Below, one piece after another: positions 10,264 to 18,310 of a DNA stretch of 41,048 nt. Both the position numbers and the translations under genes were made by a program. The stretch spans positions 1 to 41,048 of the forward strand of contig NZ_LZKR01000007.1 in the NCBI RefSeq assembly GCF_001672915.1. Direction: 5' to 3'. Position 1 is the stretch's first letter. Every line of letters begins with the position of its first letter. The notes under the pieces are model-generated. The model had not been told where the DNA came from and made no database searches. It saw nothing but the letters and a program-made list of their open reading frames with translations. The stretch comes from Mycobacterium sp. 1245805.9. GTDB lineage: Bacteria > Actinomycetota > Actinomycetes > Mycobacteriales > Mycobacteriaceae.

Positions 10264-11232
10264 CTTTCGCGCATCCGGAAACTCGCGGAAAGGCGCCCGC
10301 GCCAAGGTTTTCAGATGTAATGCCCGCTGCGGCCCGAAGGTCGCGATCTCCACGACGAGCGCCAGCCACGCGGGAAACCACCACAGTCGCGCGAGGATCC
10401 GGATCGAACGGGAAGACGCCGGATCGACCGCGAGCCAGGCGAGGATGCGCAGCTGATCGAGCACGTAGCCGCGCGACGCCATCAGATGCGTCGTTTCGGT
10501 GCCCTTCATGTGACTGCGCACCGACAGTTCCCGCGGCACAAAGCAAACCGTCGATCGCAGCATCAGGCGCAACCAGAAATCCACGTCGACGAGCTGGTAG
10601 ATGTCGGTGCGCAGGCCCCCGGCATCGAGTGCCAGTTGACGCCGAAACATCACGCACGTCGGTTCGCCCACCCAGTTTTCCTTCGCGCCGCGCAGCGCGA
10701 CCTGACGCACCAGCGCGGCTCCGTCGTTGCGTTCTCGGAGGTTACGGAAGTGTGTGTGCATCTTGCCGTATCGGCGCTGCCACCGCTCGTCGTCGCCGAC
10801 CACCTGCCGGGGGGCGAACGCCAGCCCGACGGCCGGGTCCTCGAAGCACGCCGCGAGCGTCGCCAGGGCGCCGGGAAGCAGCCAGTCGTCGCCGTGCACG
10901 AACTGGACGCACGTGCCGCGCGCGAGCTCCAGGCATTTGTTGTGGTTCCCGTTGAGGCCGAGGCGGGGCTGGTTCTTGACCAGCCGGTCCCCGGGCCGCA
11001 GCATCGCGGCGGCGACGGCGGCGCCGTCGTCCGAGGAGTCGTCGTCGACCACGATGATCTCGAAGTCGACACCGTCCTGGTCCAGGATGCTGCGCAGGCA
11101 GCGCTCGATCGTGGCGCCGTTGTTGTACATCGGCACGCACACCGAGACCCGCGGGTTTGGCGGCGGATCGTCAGCCTGATCGGGATTCACCGATGTGACG
11201 CCCTCGGTAGCGCTGTCAGAGAGCGGCAACAC
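10216..11232 (-). CDS. GT2 glycosyltransferase, Rv1520-like
   Basis: A 338-residue GT-A enzyme. [21 protein letters not shown] is the nucleotide-binding strand, [11 protein letters not shown] the first acidic pair, and [13 protein letters not shown] carries the metal-binding [21 protein letters not shown] is the acceptor-domain block with the catalytic Asp region. The whole is very like M. tuberculosis Rv1520, a sugar transferase next to fadD25. A hydrophobic stretch near the C-terminus ([18 protein letters not shown]) may anchor it to the membrane. The start used is GTG 11232, inside the last 17 bases of the upstream gene. GTG 11190 ([10 protein letters not shown]) is a reasonable alternative. 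It forms a unit with the GAP-like gene. Donor and acceptor are unknown. Confidence 0.9.
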   Translation of the reverse strand: MLPLSDSATEGVTSVNPDQADDPPPNPRVSVCVPMYNNGATIERCLRSILDQDGVDFEIIVVDDDSSDDGAAVAAAMLRPGDRLVKNQPRLGLNGNHNKCLELARGTCVQFVHGDDWLLPGALATLAACFEDPAVGLAFAPRQVVGDDERWQRRYGKMHTHFRNLRERNDGAALVRQVALRGAKENWVGEPTCVMFRRQLALDAGGLRTDIYQLVDVDFWLRLMLRSTVCFVPRELSVRSHMKGTETTHLMASRGYVLDQLRILAWLAVDPASSRSIRILARLWWFPAWLALVVEIATFGPQRALHLKTLARAPFREFPDARKLAVDLGGQAEFVERA

Positions 11233-11992
11233 CCTGGGTCACCCACATGACCCCCCCAATACCCAGCACGGCTTGGGCGATCTTCATGCGGTAGGTCAGC
11301 AGCCAGGCCTGCATCTTCAGCATGAGCGCCAAGGTCTTGTCAGGCCTGACCAAGTAACTGACCAGGGGAATCTCGATGACCGCGAGCACCATGAACGTGA
11401 ACACGATGAAGACGGAGAACTGCGTGAAGATGCCCGTCCCCGACGCCATGATGAAGGTCAGCAAAATCACGCCCTCGTAGGGGGGAAAAGTCGATGCGGC
11501 GCCGACCACGAACGCCGGCCAGAGCGCATCGCCGCTCAGCATCGCCTGGGTCCGCGCGCCGAGCCGGCCGAACAGGCTCTTGGGGCGCTCGTCCTCCACC
11601 AGGACCGCCGTGTTGCCGCCGCCCACGGTTGTCTCGGTTGGCTGCCCCACCGCGACCCGGGCGGCCGCCCGTTCGCGGGCCAACATGACCGCCAAGATCA
11701 CCAGTGAGAGCACGCCCACGGTGATCATGAGGCGCGGGCCGGAGAAGATGATGACCGCTGCTCTGACCTCTGCGATGGCGGATGAGGCGGCTCGGATGGC
11801 CGCCAACGCGACGTCACGCATCCCTAGCAGCACAATTGTTGCGATGGCGACGCCCGACAGGATGCCGCCCAGCCAGAACGCGAACAGATTCAGCATGGGT
11901 CGCCGTCGGGACAACATCACGACGGCAAGCCCCAGCCGCACGGGGTCGATCGCCATCCCCAAGCCGGCTACCACCAGTAAGGCCCACATCAT
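11216..11992 (-). CDS. GAP-like polytopic membrane protein (Rv1517-like)
   Basis: A 258-residue membrane protein with about six hydrophobic segments: the N-terminal [19 protein letters not shown], then [40 protein letters not shown], the paired PAFVVGAAS and [32 protein letters not shown], and the C-terminus. This is the GAP/Sap group, first tied to glycopeptidolipid translocation to the mycobacterial surface. The M. tuberculosis homologue is Rv1517, of about 254 residues. The frame is open to 12163, but homology and the first hydrophobic segment begin at ATG 11992. A predicted -10 (TAGCGT) sits 5 nt upstream. A role in moving LOS-type lipid across the membrane is inference from the family and the context. 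Confidence 0.85.
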   Translation of the reverse strand: MMWALLVVAGLGMAIDPVRLGLAVVMLSRRRPMLNLFAFWLGGILSGVAIATIVLLGMRDVALAAIRAASSAIAEVRAAVIIFSGPRLMITVGVLSLVILAVMLARERAAARVAVGQPTETTVGGGNTAVLVEDERPKSLFGRLGARTQAMLSGDALWPAFVVGAASTFPPYEGVILLTFIMASGTGIFTQFSVFIVFTFMVLAVIEIPLVSYLVRPDKTLALMLKMQAWLLTYRMKIAQAVLGIGGVMWVTQGVAAL

Positions 11993-11997
11993 TGAGG

Positions 11998-12003
11998 ACG
12001 CTA
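11998..12003 (-). promoter_or_regulatory. Predicted -10 (TAGCGT) of the GAP-like gene
   Basis: Read on the minus strand, TAGCGT ends 5 nt before ATG 11992 and 8 nt before the second ATG. No Shine-Dalgarno is visible. This is consistent with a leaderless or near-leaderless transcript. The interval 11993-12270 separates two divergent units. Confidence 0.4.
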
Positions 12004-12255
12004 CCGTGCTGTCGCGTATCCCGTGGCGTAACTGGCGAATTCGTTCGTTTGGCCCACGATGTGCGCACCGCCACAGCGACTGCGGCATCGAACATGTCGG
12101 CGAACCGTATCTTCCCGCGGGAGTGCGCTCCCCTGTTGCACCGCCTCGCCGAGGGTCATCCAAGCTTCTGCGCGCGCCATGGATGGTTCAATAGGGGCCG
12201 ATGGCGGCTTCACGTGCGCATACGCCGTGCTCACGGGTATTCGCGCCAGGAAACT

Positions 12256-12263
12256 AGGAGGGG
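12256..12263 (+). promoter_or_regulatory. Strong Shine-Dalgarno that fixes the dehydratase start
   Basis: AGGAGGGG lies 7 nt before ATG 12271. It decides the start of the GDP-mannose dehydratase-like gene, although the frame is open for nearly 500 bases further upstream. Confidence 0.75.
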
Positions 12264-12270
12264 CGGCGGC

Positions 12271-13236
12271 ATGAGGGCGCTCATCTGCGGCATCTCAGGC
12301 CAGGATGGTGCCTACCTGGCGCGCCTGCTGCTCGACAAGGGCTACGAGGTGTGGGGAACCTCACGCGACGCGCAGATCGGTGGATTCGCGAATCTCGCGG
12401 GTCTGGGCATCCGGGATCGCGTTCGCCTGGAGTCCATGGCAGTTAATGATTTTCGCAGCGTCCTGAACGTGCTGCGCAGGACCGAGCCGCAAGAGGTCTA
12501 CAACATGGCGGGCCAAAGTTCGGTCGGCCTGTCGTTCGAGCAGCCCGTGGAAACGCTCGAAAGTATCGCCGCGGGGACGCTGAATCTGCTTGAAGCGATA
12601 CGGTTTCTCGACACCCCCATCCGCTTCTATAACGCCGGGTCGAGCGAGTGCTTTGGCGATACGGGGGGTCGCGCGGCGAACGAGGAAACGCCGTTTCGTC
12701 CGCGCAGCCCCTACGCTGTGGCGAAGGCGACGGCGCACTGGCTCGTTGCCAACTACCGCGACGCGTACGGATTGCACGCGAGCACCGGCGTGCTGTTCAA
12801 CCACGAATCCCCTTTGCGTCCGGAACGTTTCGTGACGAAGAAGATCGTCGCGGCGGCGGTCCGCATCGCGCGGGGCGCGCGCTCGCGTCTCACGCTGGGC
12901 AACGTCGAAATCAAACGAGACTGGGGCTGGGCCCCCGAGTACGTCGACGCGATGTGGCGCATGCTGCAGCAGTCCAGCGGCTCCGACTTCGTGATCGCCA
13001 CGGGCGAGAGCCACACACTGGGCGAGTTTGCAAAGACTGCGTTCGCGCAGGTCGGGCTGGACTGGCGCGAGCATACGGACCTTTCGAAGGCGCTGATGCG
13101 CCCCACGGATATCGCAGAAGGGCTCGGCGATGCATCACGGGCACGGGAAGTCCTCGGCTGGTCGCCGACCTATCGCATGCCAGACGTCGTCAAGGCAATG
13201 GTGGAGGCCGAGTGGGCTTTGAGCGAGCGCCGGTGA
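12271..13236 (+). CDS. GDP-mannose 4,6-dehydratase-like SDR, divergent paralogue
   Basis: A 321-residue extended short-chain dehydrogenase. The Rossmann motif is GISGQDG, the catalytic Ser/Glu pair is SSE at 124-126, and Tyr148/Lys152 sit in PYAVAKA. FNHESP and RDWGWAPEYVDAMWRML are hallmarks of GDP-mannose dehydratases. It likely makes a GDP-4-keto-6-deoxyhexose or a related keto sugar. Unlike gmdA at 15360 it lacks the [15 protein letters not shown] cofactor and tetramer loop; the equivalent stretch is SRDAQIGGFANLAGLG. It has LRPERFVTKK where gmdA has [10 protein letters not shown]. It is therefore a paralogue that may use another cofactor or substrate. The next gene starts within its stop codon (GTGA). 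Confidence 0.85.
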   Translation: MRALICGISGQDGAYLARLLLDKGYEVWGTSRDAQIGGFANLAGLGIRDRVRLESMAVNDFRSVLNVLRRTEPQEVYNMAGQSSVGLSFEQPVETLESIAAGTLNLLEAIRFLDTPIRFYNAGSSECFGDTGGRAANEETPFRPRSPYAVAKATAHWLVANYRDAYGLHASTGVLFNHESPLRPERFVTKKIVAAAVRIARGARSRLTLGNVEIKRDWGWAPEYVDAMWRMLQQSSGSDFVIATGESHTLGEFAKTAFAQVGLDWREHTDLSKALMRPTDIAEGLGDASRAREVLGWSPTYRMPDVVKAMVEAEWALSERR

Positions 13237-14330
13237 AAGTCGTTTTCGACCATCAGATCTTCTCGTTCCAGCGATATGGCGGCGTCTCACGTTACTTCTT
13301 CGAGTTAGCCCGGCGCTTGCCTGCCCACGGCGTGCCGGAGGTGTCCATCGTCGCCCCGCTACACGTCAACAACTATCTGACGGCGGATTCCGCCCGTCCC
13401 TTCACGCGGGGCAAGTATGTGCCGTATACCTTCAAAGACACTTCGCGTGTCATCGGCGCTGTCAACCGGTTCGCCGTGCCGATCGCATTGCGGAAGGCGA
13501 ATCCGGACATCGTCCACGAGACCTATTACGCCATCAAGCCCATCGGTAGGGCACGGCGCCGCGTCGTGACCGTGTACGACATGATCCACGAGCTGTTCCC
13601 CGACGAATTTCCCGACGCCGCGCAAGCAACCGCGGCCAAGCGAGCCGCGATCAACCGCGCCGACCACGTCATCTGCATTTCCGAAAACACACGACGAGAT
13701 CTCATACGTCTCTTCGACGTCGACCCGGCACGCACGAGCGTTGTCTACCTGGGTTATTCGGTCGACGCTGACGCGCCCGCCGAGCACGAGCACACGGGCC
13801 GGCCCTTCCTTCTCTATGTGGGAAATCGCTACGGCTACAAGAATTTCAAATCTCTGCTGCAAGCCTTCGGTAGCTCTCCGATATTGCGGGAGTTCGACCT
13901 CGTAGCTTTCGGCGGACAGCCTTTGCAGCCTGACGAGCTCGAAGAGATCGAGCGACTCGGTGTTACGGACAGGGTGCGGTACGAGTCCGGATCAGATCGT
14001 GAGCTCGTCACGCGCTACCAGTCGGCCAGCGCGTTCATCTATCCGTCCAAGTACGAGGGATTCGGGATTCCTCCGCTGGAAGCCATGAGCTATGGATGCC
14101 CGGTCGTGTGCAGCGACGCGGGACCCATCCCGGAAGTGGTAGGGGACGCCGGAGCCTATTTCGATCCAAACAGCGTCGAGGACCTGCGGTTAACTCTCGA
14201 GCGCGTTGTGACGACCGACGAACTGCAGGCGGATCTGCGGGCGCGCGGCCACGCCCGACTGGCCGAGTTTTCGTGGGATCACTGCGCGGCCGCAACCGCA
14301 CGGATCTATCGCGACGTGATGCGACTCTAG
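13233..14330 (+). CDS. GT4 glycosyltransferase
   Basis: A 365-residue GT-B enzyme of the family-4 type. The N-terminus has HQIFSFQRYGGVSRYFFEL, the glycine-rich acceptor loop. The donor half has LLYVGNRYGYKNF, then YPSKYEGFGIPPLEAMSYG with the EX7E pair Glu275/Glu283 that binds the nucleotide sugar, then PVVCSDAGPIPEVVGDAG. Enzymes with this start are often mannosyl- or deoxyhexosyltransferases of O-antigen and exopolysaccharide clusters. Starting inside the stop of the GDP-sugar dehydratase suggests it uses the GDP-sugar made there (inference). Its TAG and the TAG of the convergent methyltransferase share the palindrome CTAG. Confidence 0.9.
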   Translation: MKVVFDHQIFSFQRYGGVSRYFFELARRLPAHGVPEVSIVAPLHVNNYLTADSARPFTRGKYVPYTFKDTSRVIGAVNRFAVPIALRKANPDIVHETYYAIKPIGRARRRVVTVYDMIHELFPDEFPDAAQATAAKRAAINRADHVICISENTRRDLIRLFDVDPARTSVVYLGYSVDADAPAEHEHTGRPFLLYVGNRYGYKNFKSLLQAFGSSPILREFDLVAFGGQPLQPDELEEIERLGVTDRVRYESGSDRELVTRYQSASAFIYPSKYEGFGIPPLEAMSYGCPVVCSDAGPIPEVVGDAGAYFDPNSVEDLRLTLERVVTTDELQADLRARGHARLAEFSWDHCAAATARIYRDVMRL

Positions 14331-15124
14331 CCCTTGACGGCCGCGATCAGCCGCTCGTGATCGGCCCAGACTCGGGAAGCAAGAGCGCGCCGCGGCAACC
14401 AACCGAGCAGGCCCGAAACGCGTGGCGACATGAGGAAACGCAGGGCCACCGGGTTGATTTTCGCGCGCGTCCAGATGTGGAACGTTCCCGAGCTGTACAG
14501 GTGCATGCCGAAGCGCTTTCCGATGAGCTCCAGCGTTCGTTTTTGGTAGAAGCTGATGTGCTGCCCCGTAGGGAAGCAGTAATACCACCAGTCATCAGGA
14601 GCGGGCGGATCGCCGGCGAACAGCTCCGTCGAAAAGATGACCGTATCGGTACCCGTGCTCTTGAGGATCTCATCCACAAAGGCCACCGGGTCCGGGAGAT
14701 GCTCCATGACTTCGAAGGCTGTAACCGCCGTGTACGGCCGGTCCCCGGCCTCGCCCACTTCGAATCCCCTGGCGACCAGGTTGGGGCTGTATTTGTCCGC
14801 CCAGTAGTAGTCGAAGCCGATGTCGCGCATCAGGCGGGTGAAAATGCCGTAGCCCCCGGCCGCGTCCAGGAACCGACCCCGGTGGTCAAACAGGAAAAAC
14901 AAGACCAGCGACGTCACCCGTGCCAGGTCGAGGTTGCGGACCAGAATTCCCGTGTCCGCGGACGCCACGGGGCTGTCATAGGCTTCTTCCAGCCAGTAGG
15001 GCTCTTCCGTCTGCAGTCCGCCACAGTTGGCGCAGTAGTAGTAGCGGCACTCGTGCTTGCCAAGCACCTCGTGCTCGAACGCCGTCCTGGCAGCGGAACC
15101 GCAAATTCGGCACTGCACGGACAT
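14327..15124 (-). CDS. Zinc-ribbon class I methyltransferase
   Basis: A 265-residue protein with an N-terminal four-cysteine motif (Cys5, Cys8, Cys31, Cys34 in CRIC and CANC) followed by a SAM fold. FLDAAGGYGIFTRLMRD is motif I and TAFEVMEHLPDPVAFVDEI is the motif II/III region. A DDWWYYCFPTGQHISFY segment is typical of nucleotide-sugar or glycan methyltransferases. The zinc-finger plus methyltransferase layout recalls sugar C-methyltransferases, but it lacks their extra C-terminal domain. O- or C-methylation of an LOS sugar is a guess. The frame is open to 15388. ATG 15124 is chosen because GGGAGGGT precedes it and the cysteine motif begins there. Confidence 0.85.
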   Translation of the reverse strand: MSVQCRICGSAARTAFEHEVLGKHECRYYYCANCGGLQTEEPYWLEEAYDSPVASADTGILVRNLDLARVTSLVLFFLFDHRGRFLDAAGGYGIFTRLMRDIGFDYYWADKYSPNLVARGFEVGEAGDRPYTAVTAFEVMEHLPDPVAFVDEILKSTGTDTVIFSTELFAGDPPAPDDWWYYCFPTGQHISFYQKRTLELIGKRFGMHLYSSGTFHIWTRAKINPVALRFLMSPRVSGLLGWLPRRALASRVWADHERLIAAVKG

Positions 15125-15359
15125 GCCCACCCTCCCAAAAATCCACCGCATATCGGCCAAGTACGAAGCGGGCAGTCGCCGCCGCCGCGGCCAGCGACCG
15201 GTGCGCCTAGCGGTCGACCGTATCCACAATGTAGCCAACCCGGCCGTCGTTCGGCGCCCGTTTTGCCAGCTGTAGCACCAACTTGCGCTGCGTGCGACCT
15301 CTACTATGAAGCGACGGCAATGCAGGGTGGTAGGGCTGCATGACAGGGGTGAGAAATTG

Positions 15360-16379
15360 GTGAAGCGAGCGCTGATAACGGGAATCACGGGGCAGGATGG
15401 CTCCTACCTCGCCGAACTGTTGCTCAGCAAGGGCTATGAGGTCCACGGACTGATACGCCGAGCCTCCACGTTCAACACGTCGCGGATCGATCATCTCTAC
15501 GTTGATCCGCACGACCCGGATGCGCGCTTGTTCTTGCACTATGGGGACCTCATCGACGGAACCCGCTTGGTTACCTTGCTCAGCACCATCGAACCGGACG
15601 AGGTGTACAACCTCGCGGCTCAGTCGCACGTACGGGTTAGCTTTGACGAGCCCGTGCACACCGGCGACACGACCGGCATGGGATCCATGCGGCTGCTCGA
15701 AGCCGTCCGGCTCTCGAGGGTGCACTGCCGGTTCTACCAGGCGTCCTCGTCGGAGATGTTCGGCGCGTCGCCGCCACCCCAGAACGAGCTGACGCCGTTC
15801 TATCCGCGTTCGCCCTACGGTGCGGCGAAGGTCTACTCGTACTGGGCGACCCGCAATTACCGGGAAGCGTACGGATTGTTCGCGGTCAACGGCATCCTGT
15901 TCAACCACGAATCCCCAAGGCGCGGGGAAACATTCGTGACCCGAAAGATCACCCGGGCCGTGGCGCGCATCAAGGCGGGTGTTCAGTCCGAGCTGTTCAT
16001 GGGCAACTTGGACGCGGTCCGCGACTGGGGATACGCGCCCGAGTATGTCGAAGGCATGTGGCGGATGCTTCAGGCCCCCGAGCCGGAGGACTTCGTCCTC
16101 GCGACGGGACGCGGCTACACCGTGCGCGAGTTCGCCCAGGCGGCATTCGAGCACGCCGGACTGGACTGGGAGAAGCACATCAAGTTCGACGAGCGCTATC
16201 TGCGACCCACGGAGGTGGACGCGCTGATCGGCGACGCGTCAAAGGCCGCCGAAACGCTTGGTTGGACGGCGTCCGTTCACACCGGCGATCTTGCGAGGCT
16301 CATGGTGGACGCCGACATCACGGCACTGGAGTGCGAGGGCAAGCCATGGATCGACAAGCCCACGCTCGCGCGATCATGA
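15360..16379 (+). CDS. gmdA: GDP-mannose 4,6-dehydratase
   Basis: A 339-residue SDR that converts GDP-D-mannose to GDP-4-keto-6-deoxy-D-mannose, the precursor of GDP-fucose, GDP-rhamnose and related sugars. GITGQDG is at residues 8-14, the [19 protein letters not shown] and tetramer loop follows, Ser130-Ser131-Glu132 is in SSSEMFG, and Tyr153/Lys157 are in [25 protein letters not shown] is canonical. It is nearly the same as M. tuberculosis GmdA (Rv1511) as I recall it. The start is GTG 15360 with AGGGGT upstream; the frame is open to 15306 without homology. In M. tuberculosis epiA follows directly. Here the partner reductase lies 7.8 kb away at 24153. Confidence 0.94.
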   Translation: MKRALITGITGQDGSYLAELLLSKGYEVHGLIRRASTFNTSRIDHLYVDPHDPDARLFLHYGDLIDGTRLVTLLSTIEPDEVYNLAAQSHVRVSFDEPVHTGDTTGMGSMRLLEAVRLSRVHCRFYQASSSEMFGASPPPQNELTPFYPRSPYGAAKVYSYWATRNYREAYGLFAVNGILFNHESPRRGETFVTRKITRAVARIKAGVQSELFMGNLDAVRDWGYAPEYVEGMWRMLQAPEPEDFVLATGRGYTVREFAQAAFEHAGLDWEKHIKFDERYLRPTEVDALIGDASKAAETLGWTASVHTGDLARLMVDADITALECEGKPWIDKPTLARS

Positions 16380-16387
16380 AGAGCCGG

Positions 16388-17335
16388 CTAACGTTTCCGC
16401 CGGCCCTTAGTCGCCCTCTTGGCGAGCAGCTTGACGGCGGACGCCGCGGTATTGAACCGAAACGGCGAGGTATCTGACTGCGCAACACGGAGTTTCGCTT
16501 CGAGTTCATCCACGTCGGAGTTCGCGAGCGCGATCGCCGGATGGGTGAGGGGCCATTCCAGTTCCTCGGCAGCCAGCGAAGAGTAGATGGTATCGCCAGT
16601 TGTATGCGTCGCCGCGTCGTGAAAGCCAATGTTGCGCACTAGATTTCGGGCAGGGGCACAGCAAAGGCCCGAATTTGCCCATACGCTGTAGACCCACTGG
16701 TAGTCCCAGGTATCGATGTTGCCGTCGTAGACGCTTTGAAAGACCGACTCCCAGTGGTAACGCTCACTGCGCCTCGGAAGATACTGGTCAAAGAGCCTCC
16801 TGTCCCTGATCTCCGGCCAGCGAGTCATGTTGAGGTCATACTTCGCCCAGGCCCGCCTCCAGGTGGCCCACCCCCACACGTGTGGATATCTCGAGAAGTA
16901 GTAGCTATCCGACGTCGCCGCGCGACCGAATAGATGATTGTCCCCGGAGATCATCATGATGCGCTCGTCGCTCTCGTAGCGGTCGAGGAGTTCGGCGCAG
17001 TACTGGAAGAACGAAGTCGAGGCCACGCAGTCGTCCTCGAGGATTATCGCCTTGTCCACTTGGTCGAAGGCCCAGGTGATCCCGGAAGAGACGCGCAACC
17101 GGCACCCCAGGTTGGTCTCGGAGAAATTTTTCTGGACTTCGCAGTCCCAGTCGACTTCATCGACGATTGCCCGTGTGGCGGCGCACTTCTCTGCCTCGCC
17201 GGGCCTATTCGCGCGGGGCCCGTCGGCAACCACCAGCAGCTTCTCGGGCTTTGCGGCTCGGATCGTCTCGAACACCTGCCGCGTCGTGTCCGGCCGGTTG
17301 AAGACGATGAAGATGATTGGCGGCGTCGTTGTCAC
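16388..17335 (-). CDS. GT-A glycosyltransferase, last gene of the xylose cassette
   Basis: A 315-residue protein. PPIIFIVFNRPDTTRQVFETI at the N-terminus and AIILEDDCVAS (EDD metal site) define a GT-A fold of the GNT-I/HlpA-like type. HVWGWATWRRAW and the TWDYQWVYSVWANSG block are conserved in this family. It would transfer a sugar to a glycan acceptor on the cytoplasmic side. It starts within the stop of the UDP-glucuronate decarboxylase gene (GTGA overlap at 17332-17335), so UDP-xylose or UDP-glucuronate is a reasonable but unproven donor. Its 3' end stops 8 bases from the convergent gmdA. Confidence 0.85.
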   Translation of the reverse strand: MTTTPPIIFIVFNRPDTTRQVFETIRAAKPEKLLVVADGPRANRPGEAEKCAATRAIVDEVDWDCEVQKNFSETNLGCRLRVSSGITWAFDQVDKAIILEDDCVASTSFFQYCAELLDRYESDERIMMISGDNHLFGRAATSDSYYFSRYPHVWGWATWRRAWAKYDLNMTRWPEIRDRRLFDQYLPRRSERYHWESVFQSVYDGNIDTWDYQWVYSVWANSGLCCAPARNLVRNIGFHDAATHTTGDTIYSSLAAEELEWPLTHPAIALANSDVDELEAKLRVAQSDTSPFRFNTAASAVKLLAKRATKGRRKR

Positions 17336-18291
17336 GGTCCGGTCCTCGGGGTGGTTCTGGGCTTGAAGTATTCGATAGTTCGCGCGACGCCCTGCTCGAA
17401 CGGGACTTGGGGGCGCCAGCCCAGCTTGGCCTCGGCCAGGCTGATGTCCGGTTGGCGCTGTTTCGGGTCGTCCGGAGGCAGGGGCTTGTAAACGGTGGGC
17501 GAGGTCGACCCGGTCATTTCCTTGATGAGGGTGGCGGCCTGCCCGGCGGTGAATTCGGCCGTGCTGCCAAGGTTGACGGGCCCGACGAACGAGGGGTCGC
17601 TGGCGGCCATCCGCACGAGCCCGTCGATGAGGTCGTCGACGTAGCAGAAGGAACGGGTTTGGCTGCCATCCCCGAACACGGTGATCGGTTCACCCGCCAG
17701 CGCCTGGGTGATGAAGGTGGCGACGATGCGGCCGTCCGCGGGATCCATCCGCGGACCGTAGGTGTTGAAGATGCGGACCACTTTGATTCGGACCCCGTAA
17801 CGGCGGGCGTACTCGAGCATCAACGTCTCCGCGACCCGCTTGCCCTCGTCGTAACAACTCCGGGGGCCGAAGCAATTGACGTTGCCCCAATAGCTTTCGA
17901 CCTGGGGATGGACGCTGGGATCCCCGTAAACCTCGCTGGTGGAGGACTGAAGTATGGTCGCTTCCTTCGCGCGCGCCAGTTCCAGGAGATTCTTCATCCC
18001 GCCGTAGTTCGTCTCCAGGGTGAACAAAGGATCGCGCTGATACGTCAGCGGCGACGCTGGGCAGGCCATATTGAAGATGACGTCCAGCTCGCCCGCCGCG
18101 GCCGCATCGATCGGCCGGGTGATGTCGTGTTCTACAAAACTAAAGCCCGGGTCACCCTGCAGGTGGCTGATGTTGTCGCGACTGCCGGTATAGAAGTTGT
18201 CCAGCCCCACAACCTCGACGCCGTCCCGGCGAAGACGGTCGCACAGGTGGGATCCCAGGAAGCCGGCGGCGCCCGCGACGAGGGCTCTCAT
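17332..18291 (-). CDS. UDP-glucuronate decarboxylase (UDP-xylose synthase)
   Basis: A 319-residue extended SDR that oxidises, decarboxylates and reduces UDP-glucuronate to UDP-xylose. The Rossmann motif GAAGFLG is at residues 7-13, CPASPLTYQRDP is the UXS substrate loop, and SCYDEGKR holds Tyr147/Lys151. FNTYGPRMDPADGRIV and QTRSFCYVDDLIDGL are typical UXS blocks. The decarboxylase assignment over plain epimerase rests on PASP and YDEGK, which are characteristic of UXS. It lies 19 bases after the UDP-glucose dehydrogenase stop with GAGGAG upstream of ATG 18291. The two enzymes therefore form a complete UDP-glucose to UDP-xylose route. Xylose is a known constituent of several mycobacterial LOS. 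Confidence 0.92.
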   Translation of the reverse strand: MRALVAGAAGFLGSHLCDRLRRDGVEVVGLDNFYTGSRDNISHLQGDPGFSFVEHDITRPIDAAAAGELDVIFNMACPASPLTYQRDPLFTLETNYGGMKNLLELARAKEATILQSSTSEVYGDPSVHPQVESYWGNVNCFGPRSCYDEGKRVAETLMLEYARRYGVRIKVVRIFNTYGPRMDPADGRIVATFITQALAGEPITVFGDGSQTRSFCYVDDLIDGLVRMAASDPSFVGPVNLGSTAEFTAGQAATLIKEMTGSTSPTVYKPLPPDDPKQRQPDISLAEAKLGWRPQVPFEQGVARTIEYFKPRTTPRTGP

Positions 18292-18310
18292 CAGTTTCGT
18301 TTCTCCTCAG

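Noticed and set aside
11782..12270. Upstream extension of the GDP-mannose dehydratase-like frame
   Set aside because: The extra sequence is Arg-rich without homology, overlaps the GAP-like gene, and a strong AGGAGGGG sits just before ATG 12271.
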